A stretch of DNA of 55,439 nt, taken from contig VUAW01000020.1 in assembly GCA_008711135.1 (NCBI GenBank), positions 1 through 55,439 of the forward strand. Direction: 5' to 3'. Each line of letters opens with the position of its first letter. The stretch's first letter is position 1. Below are positions 33,479 to 43,212 of the stretch, piece after piece. The notes under the pieces are model-generated. The model ran no database searches, was not told the DNA's origin, and saw only the letters and a program-made list of their open reading frames with translations. The translations under genes and the position numbers were made by a program. The stretch is from Rhodobacteraceae bacterium LNNU 3342 (GTDB lineage Bacteria > Pseudomonadota > Alphaproteobacteria > Rhodobacterales > Rhodobacteraceae).

Positions 33479-34462
33479 TCAGGTGCGGGCGCCGCCTTGC
33501 AGCCGCAGCCGGTCAAGCGACACGGCGACGATGATGACGAGGCCCTTGATGATGAACTGCCAGATGTCGGACACGCCGCTCAGGATCAGTCCGTTCGACA
33601 GGACCGCAATGATCAGTGCCCCAATCAGCGTTCCCCAGATGGAGCCGACGCCCCCCACAAAACTGGTCCCGCCCAGGATCACGGCGGCGATGGCGTCAAG
33701 CTCATAGGCCTGCCCAAGCTGCAGGCCGTTGGCGGCATAAAGGCGAGACGCGGACATGACGCCGCCAAGCCCCGCCAGAAACCCCGACATGGCATAGACG
33801 AAAAGCAGCACCAGCCAGACCTTGATGCCGGTCAGACGCGCGGCCTCCTGGTTGCCGCCGACCGCATAGATCCAGGTGCCAAGAACAGTGCGGCGCAGGA
33901 TGAACCAGGACACCACGATGACAAAGATCGCGATGATCGCCAGCCACGGGATGCCAAAGAGCGTTCCATTGCCCATCGCCGCAAAGGGCAGGTTCGCGTT
34001 GAAGACCGTGGTGTCCGACCCCATCAGCCGCGCCACCCCCCGCACAGCTGTAAGCGAGCCCAGCGTCACGATGAAGGGTGGCAACCCTATGAAGGCGATG
34101 AGGCATCCGTTGAGCAGCCCGAAAAGAAGCCCCATGGCCATGCCAGCGGGGATGCCCATCATCCCCCACTCGGGCGAGAGCGAAACGATCAGCGCCGCCA
34201 TTGCCGAGGCCGACAGGATGGAGCCCACGGACAGGTCGATCCCGCCGGTCAGGATCACGTAGGTCATGCCCGCTGCCAGCACGATGTTGATCGAAGCCTG
34301 CTGCATCACGATCGAAAGGTTGTTGGCGGACATGAAGCGCCCGCTGATCATCTCGAACCCGATGGCGAGGAGAATGAGCACCGGCAACATGCCAAGCGCG
34401 CGGATCAGGGTGCGCATCCGCGCGCGCCGGTCCAACGCGGACTGTGCGGTCGTGTCGGTCAT
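33479..34462 (-). CDS. sugar ABC permease, ribose (RbsC) type
   Basis: This 327-residue membrane protein has about nine hydrophobic segments and the BPD_transp_2 signature: NIVLAAGMTYVILTGGIDLSVGSILSASAMAALI, then GTWIYAVGGNQEAARLTGIKV and AVILGGTSFVGGVGSIWGTLIGALIIAVLSNGLILSGV. I start at ATG 34462 (MTDTTAQS) because GGAGGAG lies six to eight bases upstream; the open frame reaches 34585 inside the ATPase gene. A single permease would form a homodimer with the double ATPase, as in ribose importers. Confidence 0.91.
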   Translation of the reverse strand: MTDTTAQSALDRRARMRTLIRALGMLPVLILLAIGFEMISGRFMSANNLSIVMQQASINIVLAAGMTYVILTGGIDLSVGSILSASAMAALIVSLSPEWGMMGIPAGMAMGLLFGLLNGCLIAFIGLPPFIVTLGSLTAVRGVARLMGSDTTVFNANLPFAAMGNGTLFGIPWLAIIAIFVIVVSWFILRRTVLGTWIYAVGGNQEAARLTGIKVWLVLLFVYAMSGFLAGLGGVMSASRLYAANGLQLGQAYELDAIAAVILGGTSFVGGVGSIWGTLIGALIIAVLSNGLILSGVSDIWQFIIKGLVIIVAVSLDRLRLQGGART

Positions 34463-34481
34463 CTGGCTTTCTCCTCCCGGT

Positions 34482-36023
34482 TCATTCTGCGCGGGCCGCG
34501 GCTGGTTCGGGTGTATCGGGTGCGTCGCCGGTAGACAGGACCATGACGGCCTCTTGCGTGATGGGGCTGCCGGGCGCGGCTGCAACCTCGCCGGAAATCC
34601 TGCCCTCGCGCATCACGATGACACGATCGGCAACGCCGATGATCTCGGGCAGCTCGCTGGAGATCATGATGATCGCCATGCCGCGTTCTGCCAATGTATC
34701 GATGAGGCGGTAGATCTCGGATTTCGCGCCGACATCGACACCGCGCGTCGGCTCATCCAGGATGATGACCTTCGGGTCCAGCTCCAGCAGCCGGGCAAGC
34801 AGCACCTTCTGCTGGTTCCCGCCGGAGAGCGCGCCGACGGTGATCCGGGGCGACGGCGCCTTGACTGCCAGCGCCGACATGGCCTGACGCGCCCGTTGCG
34901 CCGCGCGGCGGAAGTTGGTCAGCCCGGCTTTGGCATCCCGCTCCATGACGCAAATGTTGACGTTCTCCGAGATCGTCATGTCGAGAAAGAGACCGAGGCC
35001 CTTCCTGTCCTCGGTCAGGTAGACGATGCCGTGGTCAAGTGCCTCGCGCGGGGACTTCGGGGTCACCTCGCGCCCCTCAAGGATTACCCGCCCCGAGGCG
35101 GCGCTATCAGCGCCATAGATCAGGCGCGCCAGTTCCGTGCGCCCTGAACCTACAAGGCCTGAAACACCCAGAACCTCTCCGCGCCGCACCTCGAACGAAC
35201 AGTTCTTGATCAGGCGGCCGTCGCTCATGTCCTCTACCTGCAAAACGACGTCGCCTGCGCCGGTCGCCTTGTGCTCTTTCTTGTAGAAGGTGCTGAGATC
35301 GCGGCCTACCATCATCGAGACGAGCCGCGCCGCCGACAGATTTTCGCGTTCCAGCGTGCCGACATAGGTGCCGTCCCGCAGGACCGAGCAGCGGTCGGAC
35401 AGGCGATAGATTTCCTCCATCCGGTGGCTGATATAGACGATGGCGATCCCCTGCGCCTTGAGGTCGGCAATCACGTCGAACAGCTTCTCGGTTTCACGGC
35501 TTGAAAGCGAGGTGGTGGGTTCGTCCATCACGATGATGCGGGCATTGGCGCCCAAGGCGCGGGCGACCTCTACCAGTTGACGTTCACCCATCGACAGGCT
35601 GCCGACCAGCGTGTCAGGCCCAAAGGTGACGCCCAGCCGTTGCAGGATGGGCCGCGTTTCGCGCAGCATCTGGCGGCGGTTGACGACGCCCGCGGTGGCA
35701 GGCTCTTCCCCCAGGAACAGGTTTTCCGCGACCGTCAGGTTGGGCGCAAGCGACAGTTCCTGATAGATGACGGCGATGCCGCGGGCCCGTGCTTCCCGGG
35801 GATTGCCGGTGTGCATCGGCTGGCCATTCACCAGGACCTCGCCCCCCGGATCGGGAACATATGCCCCAGATAGGATTTTCATCAGCGTCGATTTGCCCGC
35901 GCCGTTTTCCCCCATCAGCGCATGAACCTCACCCCCATGGACGGAGAGAGAGACATCGCGGAGCGCCCGGACCGCCCCGAAGGTCTTGGAGATCGACCGC
36001 ATTTCCAGCATGGGCGTCATCAT
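34482..36023 (-). CDS. sugar ABC ATPase with two ABC domains (RbsA/MglA type)
   Basis: This 513-residue protein carries two nucleotide-binding domains. The first has Walker [17 protein letters not shown] (about 39-54), signature [15 protein letters not shown] and Walker [13 protein letters not shown]. The second has a degenerate Walker A ([16 protein letters not shown]), the signature [15 protein letters not shown] and [14 protein letters not shown]. One degenerate site is normal in this family. It powers sugar uptake with the adjacent permease and binding protein. Two ATGs (36023, 36020) overlap the regulator's stop, so expression is coupled to it. Confidence 0.92.
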   Translation of the reverse strand: MMTPMLEMRSISKTFGAVRALRDVSLSVHGGEVHALMGENGAGKSTLMKILSGAYVPDPGGEVLVNGQPMHTGNPREARARGIAVIYQELSLAPNLTVAENLFLGEEPATAGVVNRRQMLRETRPILQRLGVTFGPDTLVGSLSMGERQLVEVARALGANARIIVMDEPTTSLSSRETEKLFDVIADLKAQGIAIVYISHRMEEIYRLSDRCSVLRDGTYVGTLERENLSAARLVSMMVGRDLSTFYKKEHKATGAGDVVLQVEDMSDGRLIKNCSFEVRRGEVLGVSGLVGSGRTELARLIYGADSAASGRVILEGREVTPKSPREALDHGIVYLTEDRKGLGLFLDMTISENVNICVMERDAKAGLTNFRRAAQRARQAMSALAVKAPSPRITVGALSGGNQQKVLLARLLELDPKVIILDEPTRGVDVGAKSEIYRLIDTLAERGMAIIMISSELPEIIGVADRVIVMREGRISGEVAAAPGSPITQEAVMVLSTGDAPDTPEPAAARAE

Positions 36024-36793
36024 CCGGCGCCCCCGGCAATGAGAAGTTCCACCCCGCGTTCTTCCAGCATCCGGGCGTCCTTGTCGCTGAGACCGTCGTC
36101 GGTGATGAGCTTGCTGACCCGGTGCAAAGGCAGGGCCACGGTCGGCGGGCGTTCTGCGAACTTGCGGCTGTCAACCAGCACGATTACCTCATGCGCAAGA
36201 TCCACCATGTCGTTGATGAAGCGTACCAGCAAGGGGTGGGATTCAAGCAGCCCCTCCGAACTCACCCCAAGCGCGCCGACAAAGAACTGCGAGGCATAGA
36301 ACGGGTCACGGCCCGACGCGCTTTCGTAAAGGATACCGGGCTCACGGTGCAGATCGCCACCGCCGACCTTCAGTTGGCAGGTGCCATGTTCGGCAAGATA
36401 GGCAGCCAGCGGCATCGAGTTGGTGAAGACCCGCACATTCCGATTGGCGATATGCGTGCCGAAGTGAAAGCAGGTCGAGCCGCCGTGGATGATGATCAGG
36501 CTGCCGTCGCGGACCAGCTCACCCGCCTTGCGTGCGATGCTGTGCTTGGCGTCTACGGCGATGTCGCGGTTGAGAACAAAGGGCAGCACCTCGGGCTTGC
36601 GTGCCATGTGACTGGTAAGCGCAGCTATGCCGCCATGCACTTTCTGCGCGAGCCCGGCACCGCTAAGCTTTTCGATGTCACGCCGGATTGTTGCGGCCGA
36701 TACCCCGACAGCCGCGGTAAGATCCTTGACCGACACGAAAGGCCGTTGCTCAAGGATTGCGACAATTGTCCGCTGGCGTTGCTGATCGCTCAC
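36020..36793 (-). CDS. DeoR-family transcriptional regulator
   Basis: This 257-residue repressor-type protein starts, in my reading, at GTG 36793 ([17 protein letters not shown]), because GGGGAGGA stands seven bases upstream and this matches the usual family start and length. The frame stays open to 37051 but the extra 86 residues have no family likeness. The N-terminal DeoR helix-turn-helix reads [38 protein letters not shown]. The C-terminal sugar-phosphate sensor has [20 protein letters not shown] and VLVDSRKF. It is the first gene of the sugar operon and probably represses it until a phosphorylated intermediate appears. A 7-bp inverted repeat at 36948-36979 is a candidate operator. Confidence 0.88.
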   Translation of the reverse strand: MSDQQRQRTIVAILEQRPFVSVKDLTAAVGVSAATIRRDIEKLSGAGLAQKVHGGIAALTSHMARKPEVLPFVLNRDIAVDAKHSIARKAGELVRDGSLIIIHGGSTCFHFGTHIANRNVRVFTNSMPLAAYLAEHGTCQLKVGGGDLHREPGILYESASGRDPFYASQFFVGALGVSSEGLLESHPLLVRFINDMVDLAHEVIVLVDSRKFAERPPTVALPLHRVSKLITDDGLSDKDARMLEERGVELLIAGGAG

Positions 36794-37416
36794 GCTGCAG
36801 TCCTCCCCCACGACAGCATGAGCGAAGTGATTCATCATGGCAAGGATTTGTCGAGGTGGATGAGCAGGTTTCTTCATCCTTGGCGGCGAAGCGTCATTTG
36901 TGGCTGTTGCTTGCAGGAAATGATCAATGCAGGCACCGGGACCCGTAAATGTCGTAGCGCCAGCTGATATATCGACATTGGCTGGTGCATTTGATGGCAT
37001 CGGACGGAAGGCCGGGCTGTCCTGCCGATGCAGCCCCGATCTTCCCATCATGCAGCCGCCTCGCCTAGTCCACCTTCACATGCCCGGGCAAAGGTAGCAC
37101 GCGGAGAACGTGGCACTGCCAGTCTGAAACACGGCCGTACTCGTTTGCACTTCTGCCGGCTAACGCACTGGTCTACGGCTACTTCCCCGTATGCCGATGC
37201 TCGGGTTCTTCCAGAGATCTCGAGGACGCTACAGCGTTCGCTCGGATGAAGTGGCCCCGATTTCAAGTGGAGGAAGAAAAGGAATATCTGGACCCACCGG
37301 TTGCGCAGTTCGAGTTGAACAGTTGAGCGTGCGGCCAGTGCTTTGAACAATTCGCTAGGACCGCTTCAGCCACGGCCTTGCGAATTCTTGCTAAAGAGGG
37401 CCGATGATCGGCCTTC
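36794..37416. other. sugar-operon control region and gap, no gene recognised
   Basis: This 623-base gap precedes the DeoR gene on the minus strand. It contains the inverted repeat described separately and short meaningless frames. It is the only place for the sugar operon promoter. I see no gene or mobile element. Confidence 0.45.
36948..36979. promoter_or_regulatory. 7-bp inverted repeat upstream of deoR-type gene
   Basis: AATGTCG (36948-36954) and CGACATT (36973-36979) are perfect inverted arms 18 bases apart, in an AT-richer patch about 155 bases before the regulator's GTG start. It could be a DeoR operator. Arms this short can occur by chance. Confidence 0.3.
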
Positions 37417-40400
37417 TCACGGCACCACCCGCAGGAACGGGGCGCCGTCCTCTTGGCGAGAGTTCAGCCGGGTAATCGTCCGCTGCACCTCTTCGGGAAG
37501 GATCGCTTTGCTGAACAGGAAGCCCTGAACCTCGTTGCAGCCCATGCTACGCAGTGCAGAAAGCTGCGCGGCAGTTTCCACCCCCTCCGCCGTGGTTGTG
37601 ATGCCGAGGCTGCGCGCCAGGTCGATGATCGCCCGGACGATCGCATTCGCTTCGCTGTTGCTGCTTTCGGCCGATAGGTCGGCTACGAAGGCGCGGTCGA
37701 TCTTGATCTTGTCGAAGGGAAAGCGCCGCAGGTAGTTCAGCGAGGAATAGCCGGTGCCGAAGTCGTCCATCGCGATCGAAACACCGAGCTTGCGCAGCCC
37801 GTGAAGGATGTCGAGGTTTGCGGCGCTGTCGGCCAGAAGCACGGACTCGGTGATCTCCAGCTGCAGCCGCTTGCCCGGCAGGCCGCTCTCGGCCAGACAG
37901 CGTGCGACCGTCTGCACCAGGTCGCCAGATCGGAATTGGAGCGGCGACAGGTTCACCGCTACCCAGAGGCCATCCGGCCACGTCGCGGCCTCGCGGCAGG
38001 CACCGTCAAGAACCCAGGCACCGATGTCGAGCACGAGGTCGGTTTCCTCTGCCATGGGAACAAAGACCGAGGGCGGGATAAGCCCGCGCGACGGGTGGTT
38101 CCAGCGCAGTAGCGCCTCGAACCCGCTGATCTGGTTCGTCGCAAGATCGACCAGTGGCTGATAGTCGATGCTGAACTCGTCGCGGACAAGAGCGTCGCGC
38201 AGATCCTGCTTGAGCTCCTGCCGTTCCTGAAAGCGGTGGCGCATCGCTGCCTCGAACACACGGAACGTGCCACGCCCCTCGGCCTTTGCGCGGTAAAGGG
38301 CGATATCTGCATCCCGAAGCGCGTCCTCCGCAGCAATACCGGGCTCTGATACGGTGATGATCCCGATGCTCACCCCCAAGACCACTGTCTGCGTCCCGAG
38401 GTCATATGGCTCGCTGAGGGTGGCGATGATCCGCTCTGCCATTGCGGAAGCTTCGCCAAGATTTCCTACTTCGGCAACGATTGCGAATTCGTCTCCGCCA
38501 AACCGGGCCACGATGTCGGAGCTCCGGACGCTCCTGCTCAGCCGTTCGCTCACTTGGATCAGCAGCCGGTCGCCGGCGGTGTGTCCAAGGGAATCGTTGA
38601 TGGACTTGAATTCATCAAGATCAAGAAACAGCAGCGCCGTCTGCCGCGAGGCTGTGGCCGTGGCGAGTGACCGTTCAAGCTGTTCGTTCAGGATGGTGCG
38701 GTTGACAAGCCCGGTAAGAGTGTCGTGATGCGCAAGATAAAGAAGCTGCTCTTGCGCGCGGCGGCGGATGCTCACGTCCTTGAAGAAGACCGATATGCCG
38801 TCCGCCGAGGGATAGAGATGCAGGTTCAGCCAGCGGTCGAAGGGCCGGAAGTAGGCCTCAAACTGAACAGGCTCCTGCCGCTGGAATGCGTCTTCAAGCT
38901 GGCTTCGAAAGGCGGTCTCGGCCAGTTCGGGGAAGGCGTCGTCATAGTGCACGCCCAGCAGGTCGCGGCCCTGAGAAACCAGTTCCTGCGCCCGCCTGTT
39001 GAGGTAGGTGATCCGGAACGCGTGGTCGAGCGTCACGACGCAGTCCGTGGTGCTGGAGAGCACGTTTTCGAGCCGCTGTGCTGCATCCTCGGCGGCTGCA
39101 CGCGCCTGTTCCAGTTCGTCCTGCGCAACCTTGGCGGCCGTTACGTCCCGCGAAATGGAAAGCAAACGATCCGGCTGGCCATCGGCTCCCAGGATCGGCG
39201 AGACTGAGACCTCCCACCATTTAGGCGTGCCTTTTGCCGTTGGGCAATAGCCGGAAAACCGGGCGACGCCGCCACTCCGTGCGGTCCTCAGCGCACCCTT
39301 GATCGTCTCCTGCGCCTCTTGAGGCCAGAAGCTCGCCCAGTCGCGCCCCAGCAGCGGCGCAAGGTCTTCGACCTGCATCAGGGCGCTGCCGGACTCGTTC
39401 ATGTATTGCAAGTCACCCTTCAGGCCGATGACCTTGATGCAGTTGGGGGTGCTGGCGAGGATGCTATGAGCAAACGCCTCGCTGCGGCGGAGGGCTGCAT
39501 CAGCAATCTTGCGGTCATGGATGTCTTCCAGCGTGCCGTACCAGCGGATGATCGTGCCAGCCGCGTCCCGCCGGGCGGCGGCGCGGGCGCGGAACCAGCG
39601 GTATGAGCCATCCACCATGCGCAGACGGTATTCTGCGTCAGAGGGCGCGCCGGATGCGCAGGCGGCTGCCCAAAGTCGAAGCGTTGGCTCCAGATCCTCG
39701 GGGTGAAGCGCCACCATCCAGCCGCCGTCAAGCGCGGACTCCTGGGTCATGCCGACGAAGTCGAACCAGAGCGGGCCGATCTCGAGGAGGTTGCCGTTCG
39801 GATCTGCCGTCCACGGGATCTGCGGGTTGAGTTCCACCGCGTGCCGATAGTGATCCTCGCTCTCGCGCAGCGCGGCCTCGATCCGTTTGCGATCCGTGAT
39901 GTCCTGACAGGCGCCGTAGGCGCGGACCGGCTTTCCGAACCGGTCCAGCATCCTGCGCCCGTCCACCCAGAAGGTCTTTTCAATGCCGTTCGGCCCAGTG
40001 ATCCGGTATTCATTCTCTTCAGGGGTGCCGCCCACGATGATCCGCTCCAGCGCCGCGCGCAGCATCTCGCGGTCCTCCGGGTTGGTCATCGCGAGCAGCT
40101 GCGGAAGGCTCATCCGCAACTGCCGGTCAGGATCCCCCAGCAGGTCGTGCACGTTGTCCGATAACGCAAAACGCCCGCTGCTCAGGTCAAAGTGCCAGTA
40201 CCCGAACTTGCCGATCTGCTGTGCCGCGGTAAAGAGTTCCTCGCGCGTTGCAAGGTTGCGCTTCTGCTCGGCAAAGCGGGTGATCAGCAGGCTCATCCCC
40301 ATGACTACCGGCAGCGCCACGAGAGAAGCCGTCGCCGCCACCGCCAGCATGACCGTGTGCCCTTCGACATCGGCGAGCCAAGGGAATGTCACCCACGCCC

Positions 40401-40500
40401 AAGCGCAGGCAAGCGCCACAGCCACACCGGTCGAAGCCAAGGTGAGGCTGGCAGTCCTGTACCGGAAGGCACGGCCTGTGGGGGCAAGCGGATCCGTCAC
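37417..40500 (-). CDS. membrane PAS-GGDEF-EAL cyclic-di-GMP protein
   Basis: This 1027-residue protein has two membrane helices (about 17-37 and 49-72) with a small loop between. It then has about four PAS domains (roughly 90-200, 215-330, 345-460 and 480-595), with WYGTLEDIHDRK and LLSISRDVTAAK marking PAC ends. The GGDEF domain follows (about 600-760, FGGDEFAIVAEVG, active-site motif intact). The EAL domain is last (about 775-1015, FEALLRW, ITESVLLADS, DDFGTGYSSLNYLRRFPFDKIKIDR, AEGVET), also with its usual catalytic residues. Both synthesis and breakdown of c-di-GMP are therefore possible. The start is GTG at 40500, with AGGAG six bases upstream. c-di-GMP commonly governs pili and exopolysaccharide, so a link to the Tad locus is plausible. 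Confidence 0.92.
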   Translation of the reverse strand: MTDPLAPTGRAFRYRTASLTLASTGVAVALACAWAWVTFPWLADVEGHTVMLAVAATASLVALPVVMGMSLLITRFAEQKRNLATREELFTAAQQIGKFGYWHFDLSSGRFALSDNVHDLLGDPDRQLRMSLPQLLAMTNPEDREMLRAALERIIVGGTPEENEYRITGPNGIEKTFWVDGRRMLDRFGKPVRAYGACQDITDRKRIEAALRESEDHYRHAVELNPQIPWTADPNGNLLEIGPLWFDFVGMTQESALDGGWMVALHPEDLEPTLRLWAAACASGAPSDAEYRLRMVDGSYRWFRARAAARRDAAGTIIRWYGTLEDIHDRKIADAALRRSEAFAHSILASTPNCIKVIGLKGDLQYMNESGSALMQVEDLAPLLGRDWASFWPQEAQETIKGALRTARSGGVARFSGYCPTAKGTPKWWEVSVSPILGADGQPDRLLSISRDVTAAKVAQDELEQARAAAEDAAQRLENVLSSTTDCVVTLDHAFRITYLNRRAQELVSQGRDLLGVHYDDAFPELAETAFRSQLEDAFQRQEPVQFEAYFRPFDRWLNLHLYPSADGISVFFKDVSIRRRAQEQLLYLAHHDTLTGLVNRTILNEQLERSLATATASRQTALLFLDLDEFKSINDSLGHTAGDRLLIQVSERLSRSVRSSDIVARFGGDEFAIVAEVGNLGEASAMAERIIATLSEPYDLGTQTVVLGVSIGIITVSEPGIAAEDALRDADIALYRAKAEGRGTFRVFEAAMRHRFQERQELKQDLRDALVRDEFSIDYQPLVDLATNQISGFEALLRWNHPSRGLIPPSVFVPMAEETDLVLDIGAWVLDGACREAATWPDGLWVAVNLSPLQFRSGDLVQTVARCLAESGLPGKRLQLEITESVLLADSAANLDILHGLRKLGVSIAMDDFGTGYSSLNYLRRFPFDKIKIDRAFVADLSAESSNSEANAIVRAIIDLARSLGITTTAEGVETAAQLSALRSMGCNEVQGFLFSKAILPEEVQRTITRLNSRQEDGAPFLRVVP

Positions 40501-40742
40501 CGAAATCTCCTGAAGTGCGGGAACGCCGGCGCGGTGCTCCCGCGCCGGCTCCCTCTGCAGGTTTTTTTGCCCAAAAAGGTTAAAAGACGGTTACCAACAT
40601 GCTGCCGCCGTTGACGTTTCGGAGCTTGAAGGCACCACCGAAAGCCATCGTGGCGGCGCCACGGCAACCTCCTGAACACCGTTCAGGCTCATCACCTGCG
40701 TCAAATGCCGCAAGTGCCCCCGGGGCGTCAGCCGGGTTCGGT

Positions 40743-40766
40743 GACGGAGCCTCGCCCGGCTCCGTC
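40743..40766 (-). terminator. betC: 9-bp hairpin after choline-sulfatase gene
   Basis: GACGGAGCC (40743-40751) and GGCTCCGTC (40758-40766) form a perfect 9-bp stem with a 6-base loop, six bases beyond the choline-sulfatase stop on the minus strand. No T-run follows. It is the likely 3' end of the choX-betC transcript. Confidence 0.55.
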
Positions 40767-40771
40767 AGCTC

Positions 40772-42271
40772 TTACTCCCCGCGCGGGAAGCGTTGCTGTT
40801 CCTCCAGCACGTTCAGGTCCATGTGGTTGCGCATGTAACGTTCAGACGCGCGCTGAAGCGGCTGGTAATCCCATGGGTAGTAGGCCCCGTTCCGCAGGGC
40901 GGCATAAACAACATGGCGACGAGCCTGGCTTTCCCGAACCGCAGCGTCAAACCGTTCAAGATCCCAACGCACTTCGGCCTGTTCCGCCAGCCGCGCCAGA
41001 TCGCCTGCACGGGCCGGGTCTTCGGCCAGGTTGCGCGTCTCGTGGGGATCGCTGTTCAGGTCGAACAACATCGGCGGATCAAGCGGGCAGAGGCAGAGCT
41101 TGAGAGGCCCCTCACGCAGCGCCACCATGGGCGCGGCGGAACCTTCGGCCGCGTATTCCATGGGCACCGGTTCCCGATCCCCGCCCTTTGCCACAGGGGC
41201 GAGGTCGCGGCCGTCGGTCCACTGGGCCAGCCCGGCCAGATCGATGCCCGCCAGTCCCGCCAGCGTCGGCAGCACGTCGAGCGTGGAGACCGGCGTTTCC
41301 ACCAGTCCGGGCGTCCATCCGGGGGCTGCGATGGTCAGCGGAACGCGGGCAGAGCCTTCGAAGAAGCTCATCTTGAACCACATGCCCTTCTCGCCCAGCA
41401 TGTCGCCGTGGTCGGACACGAACACCACTACCGTATTGTCGGCCATCCGCGTGCGATCCAGCACGTCAAGCAGTTCGCCCACCTTTTCGTCGATGTAGGA
41501 AATGCTCGCGAAATACCCCCGGCGGGCCCGGCGGACGTCTTCGGGGGTGATGTCGAACTTGTTTTCATCGCAGGCAGCCCGCAGCCGGAGCGAGTGCGGA
41601 TCCTCCGCCGGTTCGGTCACCTCGGGGTCAAGCGCGGGACAATCTTCGTACAGATCCCAGTGGCGCCGGCGGGCGACATAGGGATCATGCGGATGCGTGA
41701 AGCTGACGGTCAGGCACCAGGGCCTGTCGTCCTTGCCACGCGCCAGATCGTACAGCTTGCGCGTCGCGTGATAGGCGACTTCGTCGTCGTATTCGAGCTG
41801 GTTGGTGATCTCAGCCACGCCCGCGCCAGTGACGGAACCAAGGTTGTGGTACCACCAGTCGATCCTTTCACCAGGCCGGGTGTAGTCCGGGGTCCAGCCG
41901 AAGTCGGCGGGGTAGATGTCGGTCGTCAGCCGTTCCTCGAACCCGTGCAACTGGTCAGGGCCCACGAAATGCATCTTGCCCGAGAGGCAGGTGTGATAGC
42001 CCGCCGCCCGCAGGTGATGCGCGTAGGTCGGGATGTCCGAGGCGAACTCGGCTGCGTTGTCATAGACCTGCGTACGCGAGGGAAGCTGCCCGGACATGAA
42101 GCTCGCTCGCGCCGGGGCACAAAGCGGGCTGGCGGTATAGGTGTTCGCAAAGCGGACGGAACGATCTGCGAGCGCGCGCAGGTTCGGCGCGTGAAGAAAC
42201 GGGGCGGGCCCGTCCGGGAACAGGGTTCCGTTGAACTGGTCCGCCATAACGATCAGGATATTCGGTCGCAT
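40772..42271 (-). CDS. betC: choline-sulfatase
   Basis: This 499-residue type I sulfatase hydrolyses choline-O-sulfate to choline and sulfate. It has the N-terminal metal site NILIVMADQFNG, the formylglycine motif SPLCAPARASFMSG with Cys51 as the modified residue, SGKMHFVGPDQLHGFEERLTTDIYPADFGWTPDY (typical of BetC), and VVVFVSDHGDMLGEKGMWFKMSFFE for the second metal half-site. The C-terminal part also matches BetC. Activity needs conversion of Cys51 to formylglycine by a separate enzyme not in this window. The start overlaps the choX stop by one base, so the two form an operon. No betA, betB or betI is present here. Confidence 0.9.
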   Translation of the reverse strand: MRPNILIVMADQFNGTLFPDGPAPFLHAPNLRALADRSVRFANTYTASPLCAPARASFMSGQLPSRTQVYDNAAEFASDIPTYAHHLRAAGYHTCLSGKMHFVGPDQLHGFEERLTTDIYPADFGWTPDYTRPGERIDWWYHNLGSVTGAGVAEITNQLEYDDEVAYHATRKLYDLARGKDDRPWCLTVSFTHPHDPYVARRRHWDLYEDCPALDPEVTEPAEDPHSLRLRAACDENKFDITPEDVRRARRGYFASISYIDEKVGELLDVLDRTRMADNTVVVFVSDHGDMLGEKGMWFKMSFFEGSARVPLTIAAPGWTPGLVETPVSTLDVLPTLAGLAGIDLAGLAQWTDGRDLAPVAKGGDREPVPMEYAAEGSAAPMVALREGPLKLCLCPLDPPMLFDLNSDPHETRNLAEDPARAGDLARLAEQAEVRWDLERFDAAVRESQARRHVVYAALRNGAYYPWDYQPLQRASERYMRNHMDLNVLEEQQRFPRGE

Positions 42272-43212
42272 TAAAGCCCCAATTCTGCCTCGACCGCGGC
42301 CTGTCCAGGCTCTCCGGCAAGGGTGGTTACACCGTCAAGCCATGCTTCCAGCACGGTCGGGTTTTCATTCAGCCAGTCGCGCGCGGCCTGTTGCGGATCC
42401 GCGCCTTCATTGAGCACGGCATCCATAAGCGCGTTCTCCATCTCGATATCGAACACCAGGTTTACAAAGAAGGCAGCTGCGTTAGGGCAGGCATCTGTCC
42501 AGCCGGTGCGGGCAAGGGTGAAGACCTCGGCTCCGCCATAGTTTGGACCGAAATATTCATCGCCCCCTGACAGGTAGGTGATGTCGAACTGGGTGTTCAT
42601 GGGGTGGGGCGCCCATGCCAGGAAGACGGTGGGGGTGCCGCTCCGCTCATTCCGCGCCACCTGGGCCAGCATCGCCTGTTCGCCGCTCTCGACAAGCCGC
42701 CAGCCTTCAAGGCCGAAGTCAGCGGAGTCGATGATGCGGCGGATGTTCTCGTTTGCCGGGGCACCGGGTTCGATCCCGTAGATCGTGCGGCCAAAGGCGT
42801 CCGCATGTTCAGCGAGATCGCTAAAATCGGCCACCCCAAGTTCCGCCCCCACGGGCGCGACAGCGAGCGTGAACTTGGCGCCGTCAAGATTGCGCACGAC
42901 GACCTCGGCCGCATCGCCAAGATCCTCCACAAAGGCCGTTTGCGCGGGCATCCAGTTGCCCAGGAACACATCAATGTCGCCTGTCTTGATCGCCTCGTAC
43001 CCGATCGGCACGGAAAGGTTCGAAATCTCCGGCTGGTAGCCCAGCCCTTCAAGAAGCACGCTCGCCACTGCATTCGTCACGGTGATGTCAGTCCATCCGG
43101 GGTCAGAGAGTCGGATGCGCGCGCATTCCCCGGGATCTGCTGCGAGTGCCGGAACTGCAAGTGCCGAGGAAAGAAGAAGGCCAGTCAGGATGTGGGACTT
43201 AGGGTTCGCCAT
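42271..43212 (-). CDS. choX: choline-binding protein of an ABC transporter (ChoX)
   Basis: This 313-residue protein has a signal peptide (MANPKSHILTGLLLSSALAVPALAAD) and then the glycine-betaine/choline-binding fold: IRLSDPGWTDITVTNAVASVLLEGLGYQPEI, DIDVFLGNWMPAQT, and VFLAWAPHPMNTQFDITYLSGGDEYFGPNYG, the ChoX-type ligand pocket with aromatic residues. I start at ATG 43212 with AAGGAG seven bases upstream; the open frame to 43311 is upstream junk. It sits before betC, but the usual permease (ChoW) and ATPase (ChoV) are missing, so it must use a transporter encoded elsewhere. Confidence 0.88.
   Translation of the reverse strand: MANPKSHILTGLLLSSALAVPALAADPGECARIRLSDPGWTDITVTNAVASVLLEGLGYQPEISNLSVPIGYEAIKTGDIDVFLGNWMPAQTAFVEDLGDAAEVVVRNLDGAKFTLAVAPVGAELGVADFSDLAEHADAFGRTIYGIEPGAPANENIRRIIDSADFGLEGWRLVESGEQAMLAQVARNERSGTPTVFLAWAPHPMNTQFDITYLSGGDEYFGPNYGGAEVFTLARTGWTDACPNAAAFFVNLVFDIEMENALMDAVLNEGADPQQAARDWLNENPTVLEAWLDGVTTLAGEPGQAAVEAELGL

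Noticed and set aside
40793-42274. 493-codon plus-strand frame across the choline-sulfatase gene
   Set aside because: It is a mirror of betC, whose sulfatase motif and coupling to choX are clear.
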